Source: Terfezia claveryi (lineage: Eukaryota; Ascomycota; Pezizomycetes; Pezizales; Pezizaceae). From it: a stretch of DNA of 64,000 bases. Position 1 is the stretch's first letter; each line of letters starts with the position of its first letter. The stretch is from the NCBI GenBank assembly GCA_015179025.1, contig WHUX01000041.1, positions 124,001 through 188,000 on the forward strand, given 5' to 3'. This document shows, in pieces, positions 11,786 to 24,282 of the stretch. The notes below the pieces were generated by a model, which made no database searches, was not told where the DNA came from, and saw nothing but the letters and a program-made list of their open reading frames with translations. The translations under genes and the position numbers were made by a program.

Positions 11786-13396
11786 TGATTTTTTTTTTTC
11801 TTTTTTTCAAGCTCAGTACTGTAGTCTCCGTACTCATATGCATAACCCCCACGCAAACTACCTGCGGTGCGTCTTTACAAAACTAGGATTTTCTCTTGCT
11901 TCTTGTAACCTCAAAACTGATGTTAATGGGGGGAAGCTTACTTTCCTAAACCCGGGATTTTACCACTACATATGCTCCAAAAAAAATGGTAGGTTACATC
12001 GAACATCCTTATTTGCCTGCTTGTGGATCTCATAACCACTATCTAGCCCACAGAACCAAGAGGGGCGTGGGGGGGGGGGGGGAGGAAAGGGCGCAAAGAC
12101 AAAACCTTCGTCCAATCATATGTATCGGCTGGTTTTGCTGTCGCTTTATATGTTCTTTGAAAGTGCTAAAGGGGGGAGGAGAGGCGCCTGAAGCGGTCCC
12201 GAATTATCCAAGAAGGGAGCTGTGGGGATTTATATATGGCGCACGCTTAGTGTTTAAGGCAACCTTTTACCAGAGAATGGAAACATCCACTCGTGCAAGG
12301 TCTGCAGGGCAGCACAGTAAAAGGAGGAGGGGCCCAGGAGATTTTTCCAGGATTGTATGGGGGTTTGTGGATTAGATCAATGATTCAATTCTCTATGATA
12401 AATAAACGCCTCTGGTAGAAAATCCAGAGGCTTACTCAGATAGAAGGAGTATGGAACTAACCTAGCAGTTTGTGATTGGGAACTGATGCTTGCACAATCC
12501 TCCCAGTCCAACAACGCCTTCATCTCTGGGCCAAAATCCTCCTGTCGTCCTTTCTTCTCATAGTCCCACAGTCTAGCGCTCCTTGGAAGTGCTCATAGCC
12601 ACAGCCCCGTTACATATACTTAAGCCTCAACTACTCCACTCCGTGCTATTGCTATATTTACAAGGTTCAGTTCATGCTTTTTCTCCAGCTTTTCGTAATG
12701 TCTACCTCACGACAGTTGTTGACTCCCTCTACCTATTGTATCATGCTGTGCATTTCTAAAAGAACCCCCCTCAACAATTGATCAGATATTCATTCAGTGC
12801 ACTCCATTATGCCTTCCGTTCTTTTCCTAATGCTCCAGTTAGAATCATTCTCTCAATATCTCGCCATTTTTGATAAGAATGCCAAAAGCGAATAGAACGG
12901 GTTGTACTGTATTCCTCAAGGACATTACGGTGAGGGGGTGAGGCAAGCCTGGAATAAGAAAAGGCAGGCGAGCGAAGGGTAGAAGGAACGGGAATGGGCA
13001 GGGTACTAAAGTGGAACAGGAAGGCTCGTGTCAATTACTCACAGTGCAGAACCGGAAAGGGAAAACTGCAAGTGTGGAGACATGTCCTGCGTGGAGCTTA
13101 TGGGAGCAAGCGGAAGGGCGGATGGTAGGGAAAGGTTGGTTGTGGAAGAGGAAGACAGGGATAAGGACATAGAGTGGTGGATTTGGTTGAGACTTTCTTT
13201 TCTGACGTTAATCTCACTTAAGGGGACTGGTGCTGGCGGTGGAAGTTTTGCACGGTTGTAGTTATCTTTGTTACAGGTTTTATTTGTTATTCTTAGGCTC
13301 GGGAGGCTGGACCCGCTTCTGGTACCGAAAGCATAAGTCGAACCTTTCAAGGGAAGCTTCGGTCATGACCTTAGGTCGATCGCGGGTATAGATTAT

Positions 13397-13455
13397 AAAA
13401 AAAATAACCAAAAAAAAAACCAAAAAAAAACCAAAAAAAACCAAAAAAAATCTAT
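13397..13455. repeat. A(8-9)CC tandem repeat
   Basis: Consecutive blocks of 8-9 adenines separated by CC, about five units, in the downstream flank of ILV2. Confidence 0.85.
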
Positions 13456-13576
13456 GTAAAAACTCTTCCCTAATTTAATATTTTTTCCAACCGATACCGT
13501 ACCAATCTGAGCCCATTCTTACATCAGAACCAATGGATAGAAATAAAAAGCAAAAAACTAGATTCAAACAGTGAAT

Positions 13577-15892
13577 CTACTGCGTCATTTCTGTGGGCTC
13601 CTCATAGACCAAGAACTCGTGGAGTGCCTTGCCCGCAGGCACCATGGGCAAAACGGGCACTTTCTTCTATAGATTCAGAGAAATCATATTAGATTGATAC
13701 TTGACTGAGAAGTGTGAATCATGGCGTCAACTTACGTCAACCATTACCTCAAGGAGCATTGGCCCCTCGTGCTCAAGTAATTGCTTGATCTTACCAGCAA
13801 GCTCCTCTGGTTTGGTCGCCCTAATAGCGGAAACACCCATTGCCTCGGAAAGCTTTACGAAGTCGGGGTTCTTTTGGTGAGTATGAGAATATCGTTTTTC
13901 ATAAAAGAGGGTTTGCCACTGTGTCACCATTCCCTGCTCCTCATTGTTTAGGATGATAATCTTCACACCAATGTCAAATTGAGCAATAGTGGACATCTCC
14001 GTAAGTGTCATATTGAACGAAGCATCTCCATCAATGTCAACGACCAAGTAATCTGGCTTAGCAACCTTAGCACCAATGGCAGAAGGTAGGCCATAGCCCA
14101 TAGTCCCAAGACCACCCGATGAGATCATTGTCCGCGGGTGTCTCCACCTATAATGCTGAGCTGCCCACATCTGATGTTGACCGACACCTGTGGTGATGAT
14201 CGTCTTATCCTTCATATGCGCGGTCTGCTTCGAAAGCTCCTCCATGACAACTTGTGGCTTAATAAATCCATTACTGGTATCCCTGCTGAAGGCATTGAAT
14301 GGGAAGCGTTTCTTCCACCCATTAATCTGGCCGAACCACTCTGGCCTTGCTGCGACTTCCTTAATGTGTGGGATGAGAGTGGCTAGATTGTCTGCTACAT
14401 CACCCTCTACTGCCTCGGTAGCTTGGACAACTTTATTGATATTCTTGGGCATAATCTCGAAGTGCACAATACCACCGCGACCTTCTGTAGCTGCTGCCTT
14501 GGCGCCCGGCGCGAATTTCGCAACGTTCCCAGTCACACGGTCATCAAATCTAGCACCGAGAGCAATGATAAGGTCGGCTTCTTGCATTGCCATGTTTGCA
14601 TAGGCGCTTCCATGCATACCAAGCATGTGTAAACTCCTGGGGTCAAGCTCATCGAAAGCACCCAATCCATGTAAGGTTGTAGTCACGGGAATTTGCGCCT
14701 TGTCAACCAACTCCTTAAGCAACACTGGTCCCTCCGCCCTATCGATGACACCTTGTCCAGCGTAGATAACTGGCTTCTTAGCGATGTTGATAAGATGTGA
14801 AACTCTCTTAATAGTAGCTTCAAGTGCTCTCCGGCTAGCTTCTCTGGCGGCAAGAGATGCAGCAGTAGGGTTCGCGGGTAGTGAAGGAAGGATGGGAATG
14901 GCCTTTCGTAGGATGCCAGCAGTGACATCTTTAGGTAAATCGACCAAAACAGGTCCAGGGCGACCGGAGGTAGCAATCTCAAAGGCCTCATTGATTCGTC
15001 GAGGAAGTTCGGCAACGTTCTTAACCATCACATTCCACTTTGTACAAGCTCGGCTGATACCAATGACATCTGCCTCCTGGAAAGCATCGGTACCGATAGC
15101 AGTGGTGGGAACTTGACCGCAGAAGACAACCAGAGGAGTACCATCACTTAGGGCATCCTGTATAGGGGTTATAACATTTGTTGCACCCGGTCCAGAGGTA
15201 ACAATGACGACTCCTGGCTTTCCCGAAGCTCGGGCATAACCCTGGGCCATATGTCCCGCACCTTGCTCGTGCCTGGGGAGGATGAACTCGAAGTGCGGGG
15301 AGTTATAGATTGCATCGAAGACGGGCAAAATGGCACCTCCTGCATAACCGACTACATCACGAAGCTATTAGGGCAAAGCTGCTGTCATCATGCGACGAAA
15401 CTGTACTCACAGATGTGCTTGACATTATGTCTGAGCATCATTTCGTGGAAGATTTCGCCTCCGGAGAGACCAACAAATCTAAGACCCTAAGCAAGTGATG
15501 CATGTCTTGTGGAAAATGTAGACTCACGACTCATCCACTAATGGTGCTTTCTTTTGTAGGGGGATATATTTGAGACTGCGGCAGCAGCCTCAGTAGTTGT
15601 AGGTTCAGCATTGAATGCCGGAGAGGGTATTGGCCGAGTAGCACTTGTAGGATTTCCAACATCAGCAACTGAACGCTGTAAGGTGTAAGGCTATTTAACA
15701 GGGCATGGAAGAATTGAGTACGTACGTGGCTGCTGTGCTCTGGTTTCTTGGGGTTGGATGAGCTGACTTGGTTGAGCCAGGAGTTGAGCTCCGGCTGTAT
15801 GGAGATATAGCTGAAATCTGGGGGGTTGTGGAAAATTGTACATTCCGGCGTGCTACAGCACGAGCTGCCTTGAGAGTCAAATTTCGTAGCAT
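13577..15892 (-). CDS. ILV2: acetolactate synthase catalytic subunit, mitochondrial
   Basis: Five exons on the minus strand: 15722-15892, 15528-15675, 15411-15478, 13736-15351, 13577-13666; about 697 residues. ThDP-dependent enzyme making acetolactate/acetohydroxybutyrate, the first common step of branched-chain amino acid synthesis. The N-terminus is an Arg/Ala/Ser-rich transit peptide. Motifs: catalytic Glu in HEQGAGHMAQGYARASGKPG, SGPGATN, the herbicide-site region GQVPTTAIGTDAFQE, the ThDP/Mg site DIDGDASFNMT...NNEEQGMVTQW, and the fungal C-terminus KKVPVLPMVPAGKALHEF. Two oddities: exon 2 is one base short of an open frame (the part resembling RPIPSPAFN and the part reading PLVDESFVG are in different frames, with a 5-base G run at 15559-15563 between them), and the usual YPGG motif reads YAGG. 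Exon 1 must end with a weaker GTACTC donor for exon 2 to be read as RSVADVG. Confidence 0.92.
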
Positions 15893-16420
15893 ATTAAAGC
15901 GAGCGCAAGAAACAAGCTTAATGAACGGAGGTGAACAACGTGGGGACTAGAAGAGCTGATCGTGAACCGGAGAGGCACCTGAGCTTCTTGTTTTTTCTTT
16001 TTTGCGGGGGGGAGTGGAGATGTGGCAAGAAAGCTTTGTGTGGACGTTTTCACTTCCCTTGACACGAGTCTATATTTTCCCTGGAGGGTTGACTCACCAT
16101 CAAGTTCGCTTTACCAGTGAAAAAAAAAACCAACCTTCAAAACTAAGGATTTCAGTTGGGGTACCGTAGAGTAATTGCTGCAGCTCCCCAATTCCCCAAC
16201 CACAAAGTGACCGACTTCACGCACACATAAGTATTGGACATATAGAACTCTCTATTGCATGATATCTTGAAATCTTGGCGCGAATCAAACTTGACCGTGC
16301 GGAGGCTAGCTTATAACGCTTGCGGGTAGGTACCGTAATCTGCTTGCCACAGTAGCCCTGTTATGTGATACCCCGCCATATATAGGTTCGCAGCCTCCGG
16401 CGCATTGTATACTTTCCACG
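15893..16420. promoter_or_regulatory. shared ILV2-GAL1 upstream region
   Basis: 528 bp between divergent start codons. It contains the TGACTCA element near the ILV2 side. No CGG-N11-CCG type Gal4 site was found by eye. Confidence 0.6.
16090..16096. promoter_or_regulatory. Gcn4/CPC1-type site TGACTCA
   Basis: Perfect 7-mer TGACTCA about 200 bp upstream of the ILV2 start codon, in the region shared with divergent GAL1. Gcn4/CPC1 activates amino-acid biosynthesis genes, including ILV genes, through this element; control of ILV2 here is inferred from position. Confidence 0.6.
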
Positions 16421-18104
16421 ATGGCCGAGCCAGTCCCTCTAGTTTCGTCTCCAAATGAAGTTTATCCCGAGGCAGCTCGAGCTGCCCAAGCACAACGATG
16501 GGAGCACCTTGAATCTAAGTTTTTTGAGCTCTATGGCCGGAAGGCTGACTTCATCTCTCGGAGCCCCGGCAGAGTCAATATAATTGGGGAAGTAAGGGCT
16601 CACACTGGTGCTCACGACCCTCTGCTAATATCCGTGCTTAGCATATTGACTATATGTTGTATGAAGTCCTCCCAATGGCTGTTACTGTGGATGTGCTACT
16701 TGCTGTTTCAGTCTCAAATTTTCCAATACCGACAGTTCGCATCACCAATGTAGATTCGAAGTTCGGGCCGAGAGCATTTGAACTTCCAACAACAAGAGAT
16801 CTCGAGATTGACTCAAGTGAACACGAGTGGTCAAATTATTTCAAAGCTGGTTTGCGTGGTGCAATCGAACTGCTGCGGAGGAAGGGGTTGGCGGCGGGAA
16901 ATAAGCCGGTTGGGATGGACATCTTGGTTGATGGTACTGTCCCCAGTGGAGCTGGATTGAGCAGCAGTGCAGCTCTTGTTTGCGCCAGTGCCCTGGCTTC
17001 CCTAGTCGCCAATGGAGAGGAGAAGGTAGACAAAAAGGAGTTGGTAAATCTGGCGATAGTCAGCGAGAGATATGTGGGTGTCAATAGCGGAGGGTAATAC
17101 CCCATTGCCAATTTGAAGAACTGCTCGAGGCCCTAACGTTACCATAGAATGGACCAGAGCGCCAGTGTCTTGAGCTTGGAAGGAAATGCCCTTTACATCA
17201 AATTCAAGCCCTCTCTGGAGGCCAAACCTGTGTCTTTTCCGAAAAGCAATCCGGAACTTACCTTCGTGATCGCAAATTCCATTGTGCAAGCTGACAAGCA
17301 CACTACAGGCCCTGTAAACTACAATCTAAGGGTTGTGGAATGCACGCTGGCAGCTGAAATACTAGCAAAAAAACATGAGCTTACCCTACCGGAGGACAAT
17401 GGGCCGCTAGGTTCTACTTTGCGAGGATTCCAAGATTCCTATTTTGCAAAGCAAGGTGGTACTACAGGCCACGAGGAACAACTGCAAAAGTGCATCGATA
17501 TTGTGAAGCAAGATCTATCAAAGGACGAGGGATACACGAGAGAGGAGATCACAAATATTCTTGGTATATCAATAGAGGAATTGACACGGAAGTACATGAC
17601 TCGATTCCCTAGTGCGACACCTCCCTATAGATTTAATTTAATCTTGTATTAACATCATTTACGACAGTTCGTGCCGAGCGATTTCAACTCCGAAACCGGG
17701 CCCTCCATGTTTTTACTGAGTCTCTTAGAGTCTTTAAATTCATGCATCTTCTTGATAACGCACCTACGGAAGTATCAAGAGAATTCCTACAGAAGATTGG
17801 GAACTTGATGAACGAATCACAGACGTCGTGCAGAGATCTCTTTGACTGCTCTTGTCCTGAGCTTGATGTCTTATGCGATGTCGCAAGAGCACATGGGTCA
17901 TACGGGTCGAGACTGACTGGCGCTGGATGGGGGGGCTGCAGTATTCATCTTTTATGTGAGGATAAAGTCGATGAGATCCGGCGAGCATGGAAAACAGAGT
18001 ACTATGATAAGTACAAGCCTGGTCTGAGCGAAGATCAACTAGAGAATGCCATAGTCGTATCGAAGCCTGGAAGTGGGGCGGTTCTGTACAAGGTATTAGA
18101 ATGA
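16421..18104 (+). CDS. GAL1: galactokinase
   Basis: Four exons (16421-16591, 16642-17093, 17148-17611, 17668-18104), 507 residues, cytosolic GHMP kinase that phosphorylates galactose at C1 in the Leloir pathway. Exon 1 ends inside the galactokinase signature, completed by splicing as SPGRVNIIGEHIDY (about residues 48-61). The ATP-binding GHMP motif PSGAGLSSSAA is at about 158-168. The second intron falls in the substrate motif GGMDQSAS, and the C-terminal GHMP motif is GSRLTGAGWGGC. Without splicing each frame ends early, so all three introns (50, 54, 56 nt) are needed. Length matches yeast Gal1 (528). The signature Gal3 sensors lack (SA after GLSSS) is intact, so it should be catalytic. Transcribed divergently from ILV2. 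Confidence 0.93.
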
Positions 18105-20009
18105 TATCTGTATCTTAGTTACATAGTGTTTTTCTCATCATCTTGTAAAGCAAGTTGTTTTACACCTTGAAAGATTTACATAATACATCATGTACAAAGT
18201 CAGGGATGTATCGAGAAAAAGCGTCATGACGTAGTCTCTGCATCCCAAAGCAGCCAGACACTTACATTTCCTTTATAGGGTAGTGAGATTTTTAGCGTTT
18301 TCTGACTCAGTGCTGGGGTGTCTTGCTGGAGATATTTCAAAGGTTTTACAGCACTTTTGGAAGAACGAAACAATGCTACAAGCTATCTGAAAATTCTTGA
18401 GGACCACCTAGCAGGAGTAAAGAACAAGGAAGGGGGGGAAGGGAGTTCCTGAAGAGATGTATACAAAAGGAAATTTTAGACCCTGTCTTCCAACCTGTCA
18501 ATTCAACTGTTCTTACTGCCAAAATAATTGCTGCTTTCCTTAAGAAGTATAGTTTTGCTGTCAGTGATCACCATCTCTATTCCCCTGATCTCAGTCCAAT
18601 TGGGGTTGAGCTCAAACGCCGCCTCTATAACAAAATACCTGAATATTGACCATACACCTGAGGGACCATTCAGGGACTAGCTGCATGTCTGGAGGAGGTT
18701 TGGAAGGAGATACCTGGGTCTTTGTTAAAAAAAAGCTGTATGAATCGCCACAGCTGTGATTAAAGCAGGTGTGATGTCAGCGAGCCAAAGTCTGCAGTGA
18801 GGAGACCTACAGCCGAAACACAGACTTGACCCCTAAGAGCCCTTACCAAGATCCATGTCCATGTCAATCAATGCTGGGGGAAAAACTAGCATCTTACTGA
18901 AACCTGTGCCACGAGAAATCTGTCTTTGCGGTTAACGACAGTAACGACCAATCCATTGCGAGCACAAGTACCATCGATTCTAATTCTGGTGCTTAACAGT
19001 ATGCATGATACTTTGATGAGAATCGGGATCAGGTGTCTCTATATATGAGGTATGTTAGTTAAGTCTTGTTGCATTAATCCAAGTTTATTATGCTACAATA
19101 TATGTATATGTCCATACACTGAATAGCTAGCTGATGCACAACTTGTTTGACCCTCACACTTCAACCCCAACATTCAACGCATTGTTGGGCAAGAGCAGAC
19201 TGCCTGAGCCTCCGCGCGGTAATCGTATGCTCCGCCGAGGAATCAGTAGTTTCCTTGGGTTACTATGGTTGCGTTGCAGCGTGAAAAAACCACTCAATCC
19301 GGTACCTAGGTGGTCGTGGGGAGCAGGTGATCACCTTTTTCAAACAGCGCAGTATCAGTTAAATACTCAACCCTCTACGCACTTTGGTTGTGGGAGCCTC
19401 GGAGAAGAAGGTGAGGTTCACATTCTGCGGAGGAGCGGGTTGAAAGTGCCTAGGGTTGTGCCTAGGAGGAAGGTGTTGAGCTTTACACGCAGGGAGGAAA
19501 TTCAAGGGTTGTGCTGCCGAGGAGACGGTCAGGTATTTGGTAATTTGCATCCAGTACAGTACTGGTTTTGCAGGGAGAACTGCCTCGATTCTACAATACT
19601 ATCACAAGCCTACATATACAGCTTCGACATAGGTATCCATCCTACCGTGGGCCAGACAAGTATCTGAATATACATTAATTACGCTATTCGAAACTGCTAG
19701 CGATAGTTTATCACTTAGTGAGAGAGCGTGGCCACAGCGCTAGATGCGATGCTTTCTTTGTCCGACGCCGTGGGTTTTGTCAAGGCAAACCATAGAGAAG
19801 GGGCCCTACTTTGGGAGTGTTCGGTGAACAATGGGAACTGCTGTCAAGTATATTGTGTTAAATGAGATCCTCCCCCAATTGACACCCTCCTTTGAAGTGT
19901 GCGAAGCTGACAGAACGATACAGGCATACCAGACATCATTACCAGGTACGAAACCCCATACCGTCATTTTTGCTCGGTACCTAGCTGTCCCCGCTGTCCA
20001 TACCTCGCT
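18105..20009. other. intergenic region around the Tc1 relic
   Basis: Apart from the transposase relic, no gene recognised. The frame at 19134-19667 has no domain or splice support. Confidence 0.5.
18340..18775 (+). pseudogene. Tc1/mariner-type transposase relic
   Basis: Broken reading frames keep the classic end of a Tc1 DDE transposase: a segment reading YSPDLSPIGVELKRRL (the YSPDLNPIE box with the catalytic acid region altered), then an EVWKEIP-like stretch and a decayed MNRH...VIKAG end. Frameshifts and stops interrupt it several times. No flanking TIR identified. Confidence 0.7.
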
Positions 20010-22782
20010 ATGGCCAAGGCCCCGGGGCCGTCTCTGCAAGGGACTGCCGATTTCCAGGCACTGCCCCCGGAAATCTGGGATATAGTGTGCCAGTTTATGG
20101 GGCAGGCAAGCGCGCATACTGCACTTCGAACGTGTAGAGCTATCTATTGGGCCCTTGGACCTAGAGCTTGGCGGAAAATAGTGCTGGCGCCAAACCCCGA
20201 GTGGGTGGCTATTGACGTGAGACTTGACCAAGAGGACTGGAGCATCCGGAGGAACATCGGACAGGTATCCAGGGGCTTCCTCCGCACGAAGCGGCTGTTG
20301 ACGGCCATAACGGAGGACTTCAATGACCGTGACTCTCTGGTGGAGGGACGCTGGCGGTACCTTGGTGAGTGTCGGGAGCTGACTATTTGCGAGTTCATGG
20401 AACCCTCGGATATGTCGGCTCTCTTCAGTGTGCTGCCAAATGTTCGCAAAACCAACTTGTACATGGGAAATTTCTTACACTGGTACAGAGAAACGATTGG
20501 GGGCATCGAAACAAGTTTTGAAATAATGCCTTATAATCCACTTCAAATCCCCGAATCATGGGCTGGGGAACGCACCCCTGGAATGAGGCCGCGCATGTTG
20601 TGTGAAGTCCTCCCGAAATGCCTGTCCCCATGGAGAGGCATCTCCTGGACCGCCCACAACATCACCAGCCTGAATATCGACTGTGAGGCGCACCTGCAGG
20701 CAGACTACAACCACACCCGCTTCCACTTTGTCGACGAGTTGTATGCGGCCTACAGGCTCCACAACAAGAATTGTGATGCGTGGTTTGAGACTTTTCGCAA
20801 CATACAGATACTGAAATGTGGCTCGTGGTTCCTTGAGCTGCTCTGGGCTTCGTGCTTTCTGGGGAACGTTACGCGCGGGGGGGGGTTTGTTGAAACAGGC
20901 TGGAACAAAGTGGTCGCACTCCGAAACCACGGCATTGGTAGGATTCCCAAGCTGGACCAATGGGTCAGCCTGCATTCCGTGACGATCCAGGGCTTCGAAG
21001 ATGAATATCCGGAAATTCAATATCGCCGAGACCGCTCCATTATCTCGCCGCATCTTTGGACCTTTCTCGGCGTCTTCCGGAGCCTCAAGACAATCAGGTG
21101 CGAGGTAGGCCCTTGGAAAAGGTTGCACAGGTATCCCGGCGGTTTCGACCTGGTGCCACATATAGAGAGCCTGGTGGGCCTTGCGGCACTGCAAATATGT
21201 CAAGAAATACATGGGTGGGATGTCAAAATTGAGGACTTCATTATAAACCTACGAGACATTGAAACACTGACCACACCGGAGCCGCCGGGAGGGCTTCATA
21301 ACATTGAGAACCCAGCCATCCCCGCGCTCCCTGTTTTGCCGACGGTAGAGGGGCTGGGTAGGCTGCTTGACTTTATCTACGGTATTGGATGGACCGGGTT
21401 CGTATCCATTCCCGACACCACCAACTGGTGGGACGGACCGACATGGAAATTCTGGCTGCCCGCGGTCGTGCCACCTGCACCGGAGGATTTCAACCCTATG
21501 GGGAGAAACTTTCAAAATAACATGATGGAACAGGATTATATTCCGTGGGAATTGGGTCTGGGAGATCGCTATCCCACGAGTGTGAAAATTCTTCTTGAAC
21601 ATTACATCAGTGCCATCGAGTTCCGCCAGGATTGGAAGAAGATGGAGAAAGGCTTGTATATTTACCACGAGAGCTGCTGGTACAGGAGTCTGCTCCACCC
21701 GAGGTATCGCCACATGGCGAATGCAAAGGTCTGTCCACCTTTGAATCTATCCCAGGGCGAGGCCAACTAACGCAGTGTCTACACAGTACGACGAACAACT
21801 AAGCCGTTTCCTCTGCAAAAAGCAACGAGTGAAGGGGCTAGGCATAGCAACCAACAACTGGAAAAACTTCGAATGCGCATGGAATGATTTAGAAGACGTG
21901 ATTACCGATATATATTTTGATGCCTTTGACTACCGCGTAACTAATATCATTCCCAACCCAGCCATGCCTTTGACAGGATTTAGGCCAGAATTGGAGCTGT
22001 GGTCGTTTCATAGGCGCGCAGATACATACGAAACTATCAGTGAAATGCCGGAGCTTAGGAATCTCACGATTGTTAACTTCCAGTGGGCATTTGACGCCGA
22101 CAATGATGAGGATTTCGCTCCGAAACCTAGTGTGTTCGGATCGCTGACGCAGCACATTATAGAAATCCCAGGAAGAAGTGATTCCATGCAGAGCTTTAAG
22201 CTGGTTGGTGACATGTTCTACAAGGTTCCACCAGAAGACGAGGCGGAGTTCGTAGGAAATGAGGAACAGCGCAAGCTAGCGAGGGTAGCCGTAACCTCGA
22301 AGTTCAAGGGTGGGGGTAATAAAGTTGACCTTTCTTGGATGAGGTTCAAGTACCTTAACCAAGAAGAATGGGACGTAATGATGCAGCCCGGAGCTATTGG
22401 TAAAGCAGCCCGCGCAAGAGTCAAGTTCGAAACAAATGATATCCCTGCATATAACCGGTATCCGACCTGGGAGACTTGGGATGAAATTCATCAGTGGAAG
22501 GAGGTGGAGCTTCAGGGATGGAAGGTGTATGAAAATATAGAAGGATATCCCGTGATTATAGATGAGACGAGGATGTGGCTTGATGTGAGTCTTACAGACG
22601 CGGGATATGATGGCACGCTGGAAGAGAAGATGGCGGCTTGGTCAGCCAGGCTGCATAAAGAAAAGGACGCGCCATATGACCCGGTGATTTTGTTTTTTGC
22701 GAGATGGCACAGAACGGCGTTGTCGCGGTTTAGAATGGAAATTCGGGATTTCTATGCGGTTCACACGTGGGGACATCTGTAG
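20010..22782 (+). CDS. large F-box-like protein
   Basis: Two exons, 20010-21728 and 21787-22782, joined in phase 0 across a 58 nt intron with a CTAAC branch site; 904 residues. The N-terminal LPPEIWDIVCQFMGQAS...ALRTCRAIYWALGPRAWRKIV (about residues 16-60) fits an F-box, the Skp1-binding part of SCF ubiquitin ligases. The rest is rich in Leu, Trp and Tyr with a repeated pattern of short strand-turn segments (for example CRELTICEF, LPNVRKTNLYMG, LRNLTIVNF) suggestive of divergent leucine-rich repeats. This kind of fungal F-box protein is common and expanded; the substrate is unknown. It sits at the edge of a repeat-rich block, and its last ~180 coding bases are duplicated at 31974. The second-exon frame is open throughout, so the gene looks functional. 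Confidence 0.75.
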
Positions 22783-23236
22783 GGTGGTGGGTAGAAAGGT
22801 TGAAAGATTTTGTGTGGGAGAGTAAAAGACTAAATGGAGAAGGGACGCGTGAGTTTCAAGTTAATATTGGGTTGGATAGTTGGATTGCGGTTACTCGTAA
22901 CTCGTTGTTTGCTAATTTGGGTATATAGATATTCATTGGAATTATAGTAGTATGAAGTCCATTACAGCACCCATATAATATTATCTAGTATCACAAATTG
23001 CGTAACGATCGACCTGGGCTCCGCTCCCACATACAGTAATATCCCAATATACCAATCAAATACATACAAAAATCAATGTAATACGAACAATGAATATAGG
23101 CTAAAAGCACTCCGAAAATCCAAATTTCAAGTCCCCAGGCCACCTGGATATACTCTGAACCCTCTATAGAACCTGAACCCTCAATACCCCCCTACGGCCA
23201 CCCCTCTACTACAACTAACCCTCCCACTCCCCTACG

Positions 23237-24282
23237 TGATGGTACCACCTCATTGGGAAGGTTAGACTTCTGATGGCGTCGTTAGATTTAGGCTTTATCT
23301 GTAGGAACGGGGAAAAAACCCCTGGGAATCCTGGAAGGAATGAACATCGTTTTATACGATCCATCAGGTTATGACCCCCGGTTGTTATTGACACAGTTAC
23401 TAATCGTTTGATCACGATCCCGTTACTATGGAAGACCTTTCTCTACCTCCGAAGTTCGATCGGGGTAACCCAAATATACCCCTCCTCGATGACTCAAACT
23501 ATTGTACGTGGAAAAAGGCGATGAGAGTCCTGTTCATGAGAGTAGGGGTATTACAGATTATAGACCTCGCTAGACCTGAAGATGCGGATGCAGACTGGGT
23601 TCGATGTGATAGATGGACTTTCTCCGAGATCTTTTTTGGCTGCAGCTCGATGACACAAGCTTCTTTATCCGACGACATGACAGCATGACAAGCTTGGAAA
23701 ACGCTGGAAAATCAATACCAGTCGACCTCGATAGGGAACATATTCAGACTGACTCAGGAATTCAACTCTATAAGACAAAGGGACGGTCAACCAGGGATAC
23801 AATTTATCAATATCGTTATTGCTGCAGCAAGTGAACTGAAAACGTTGGGAGAAGACAAAAGTGATCAGAAGATAAAATGGCAGTTGCTGGGAAATCTTCT
23901 CCCAGAGTACGGTCCACTGGTCACGACACTGTCAAACCTTGATACCGAACAATCACCTTTGGATATCCAAACGATGAAGGAGGCTATTATAAGAGAAGAA
24001 AAGTCTATCAATACCAACGCAGAAAGGAAGCGAGAAATAACCAAAACACCACTTACTTTACCAATCTACTCCGCCACAAAGGCTACCCCGATCAATGAGC
24101 CTTGTAAGTTCTGAAACAGGTCGACACATACCCATGATAACTGTTGGCATCAATACCCAGAGAAAGGATGGTGATTTACCTGCAAAAGGAAAAGATAGGG
24201 ATGATAAAAAGATGAACTGTAGGAACGGCAAAAAACCCCTGGGAATCCTGGAAGGAATGAACATCGTTTATACGATCCATCA
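23237..24282 (+). mobile_element. Ty1/copia-type retrotransposon, internally deleted
   Basis: Flanked by 5-bp direct repeats CTACG (23232-23236 and 24283-24287). The 5' LTR is 23237-23366 (130 bp, TGATGG...CCATCA), followed by a gag-like frame. The 3' LTR survives only as its last 66 bp (24217-24282). Protease, integrase and reverse transcriptase are absent. The duplicate locus at 32587-32591 has one CTACG and no element, which confirms the boundaries. Confidence 0.92.
23428..24210 (+). pseudogene. copia gag-like gene, broken
   Basis: One frame encodes a typical copia/UBN2-type gag start (MEDLSLPPKFDRGNP...DDSNYCTWKKAM) and continues to a CCHC zinc knuckle. It is broken by an in-frame TGA at 23686 and by a TGA at 24112 exactly where the second knuckle cysteine (TGC) is expected (CKF-stop-NRSTHTHDNC). 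It ends at the junction with the truncated 3' LTR. Confidence 0.8.

Larger units (their letters stand above)
10324..13576. other. 3.2 kb gene-free region with microsatellites and homopolymers
   Basis: No coding family recognised on either strand. It contains a T run (~11253-11272), an (ATT)n microsatellite (~11753-11785), a 14-base G run (12069-12082) and several poly-T/poly-A tracts. The ILV2 3' flank lies at the right end. Confidence 0.55.

Noticed and set aside
21249..21713. Long antisense frames within the F-box-like gene (for example 20556-21212 and 21249-21713)
   Set aside because: They lie wholly inside coding sequence on the other strand and show no domain.
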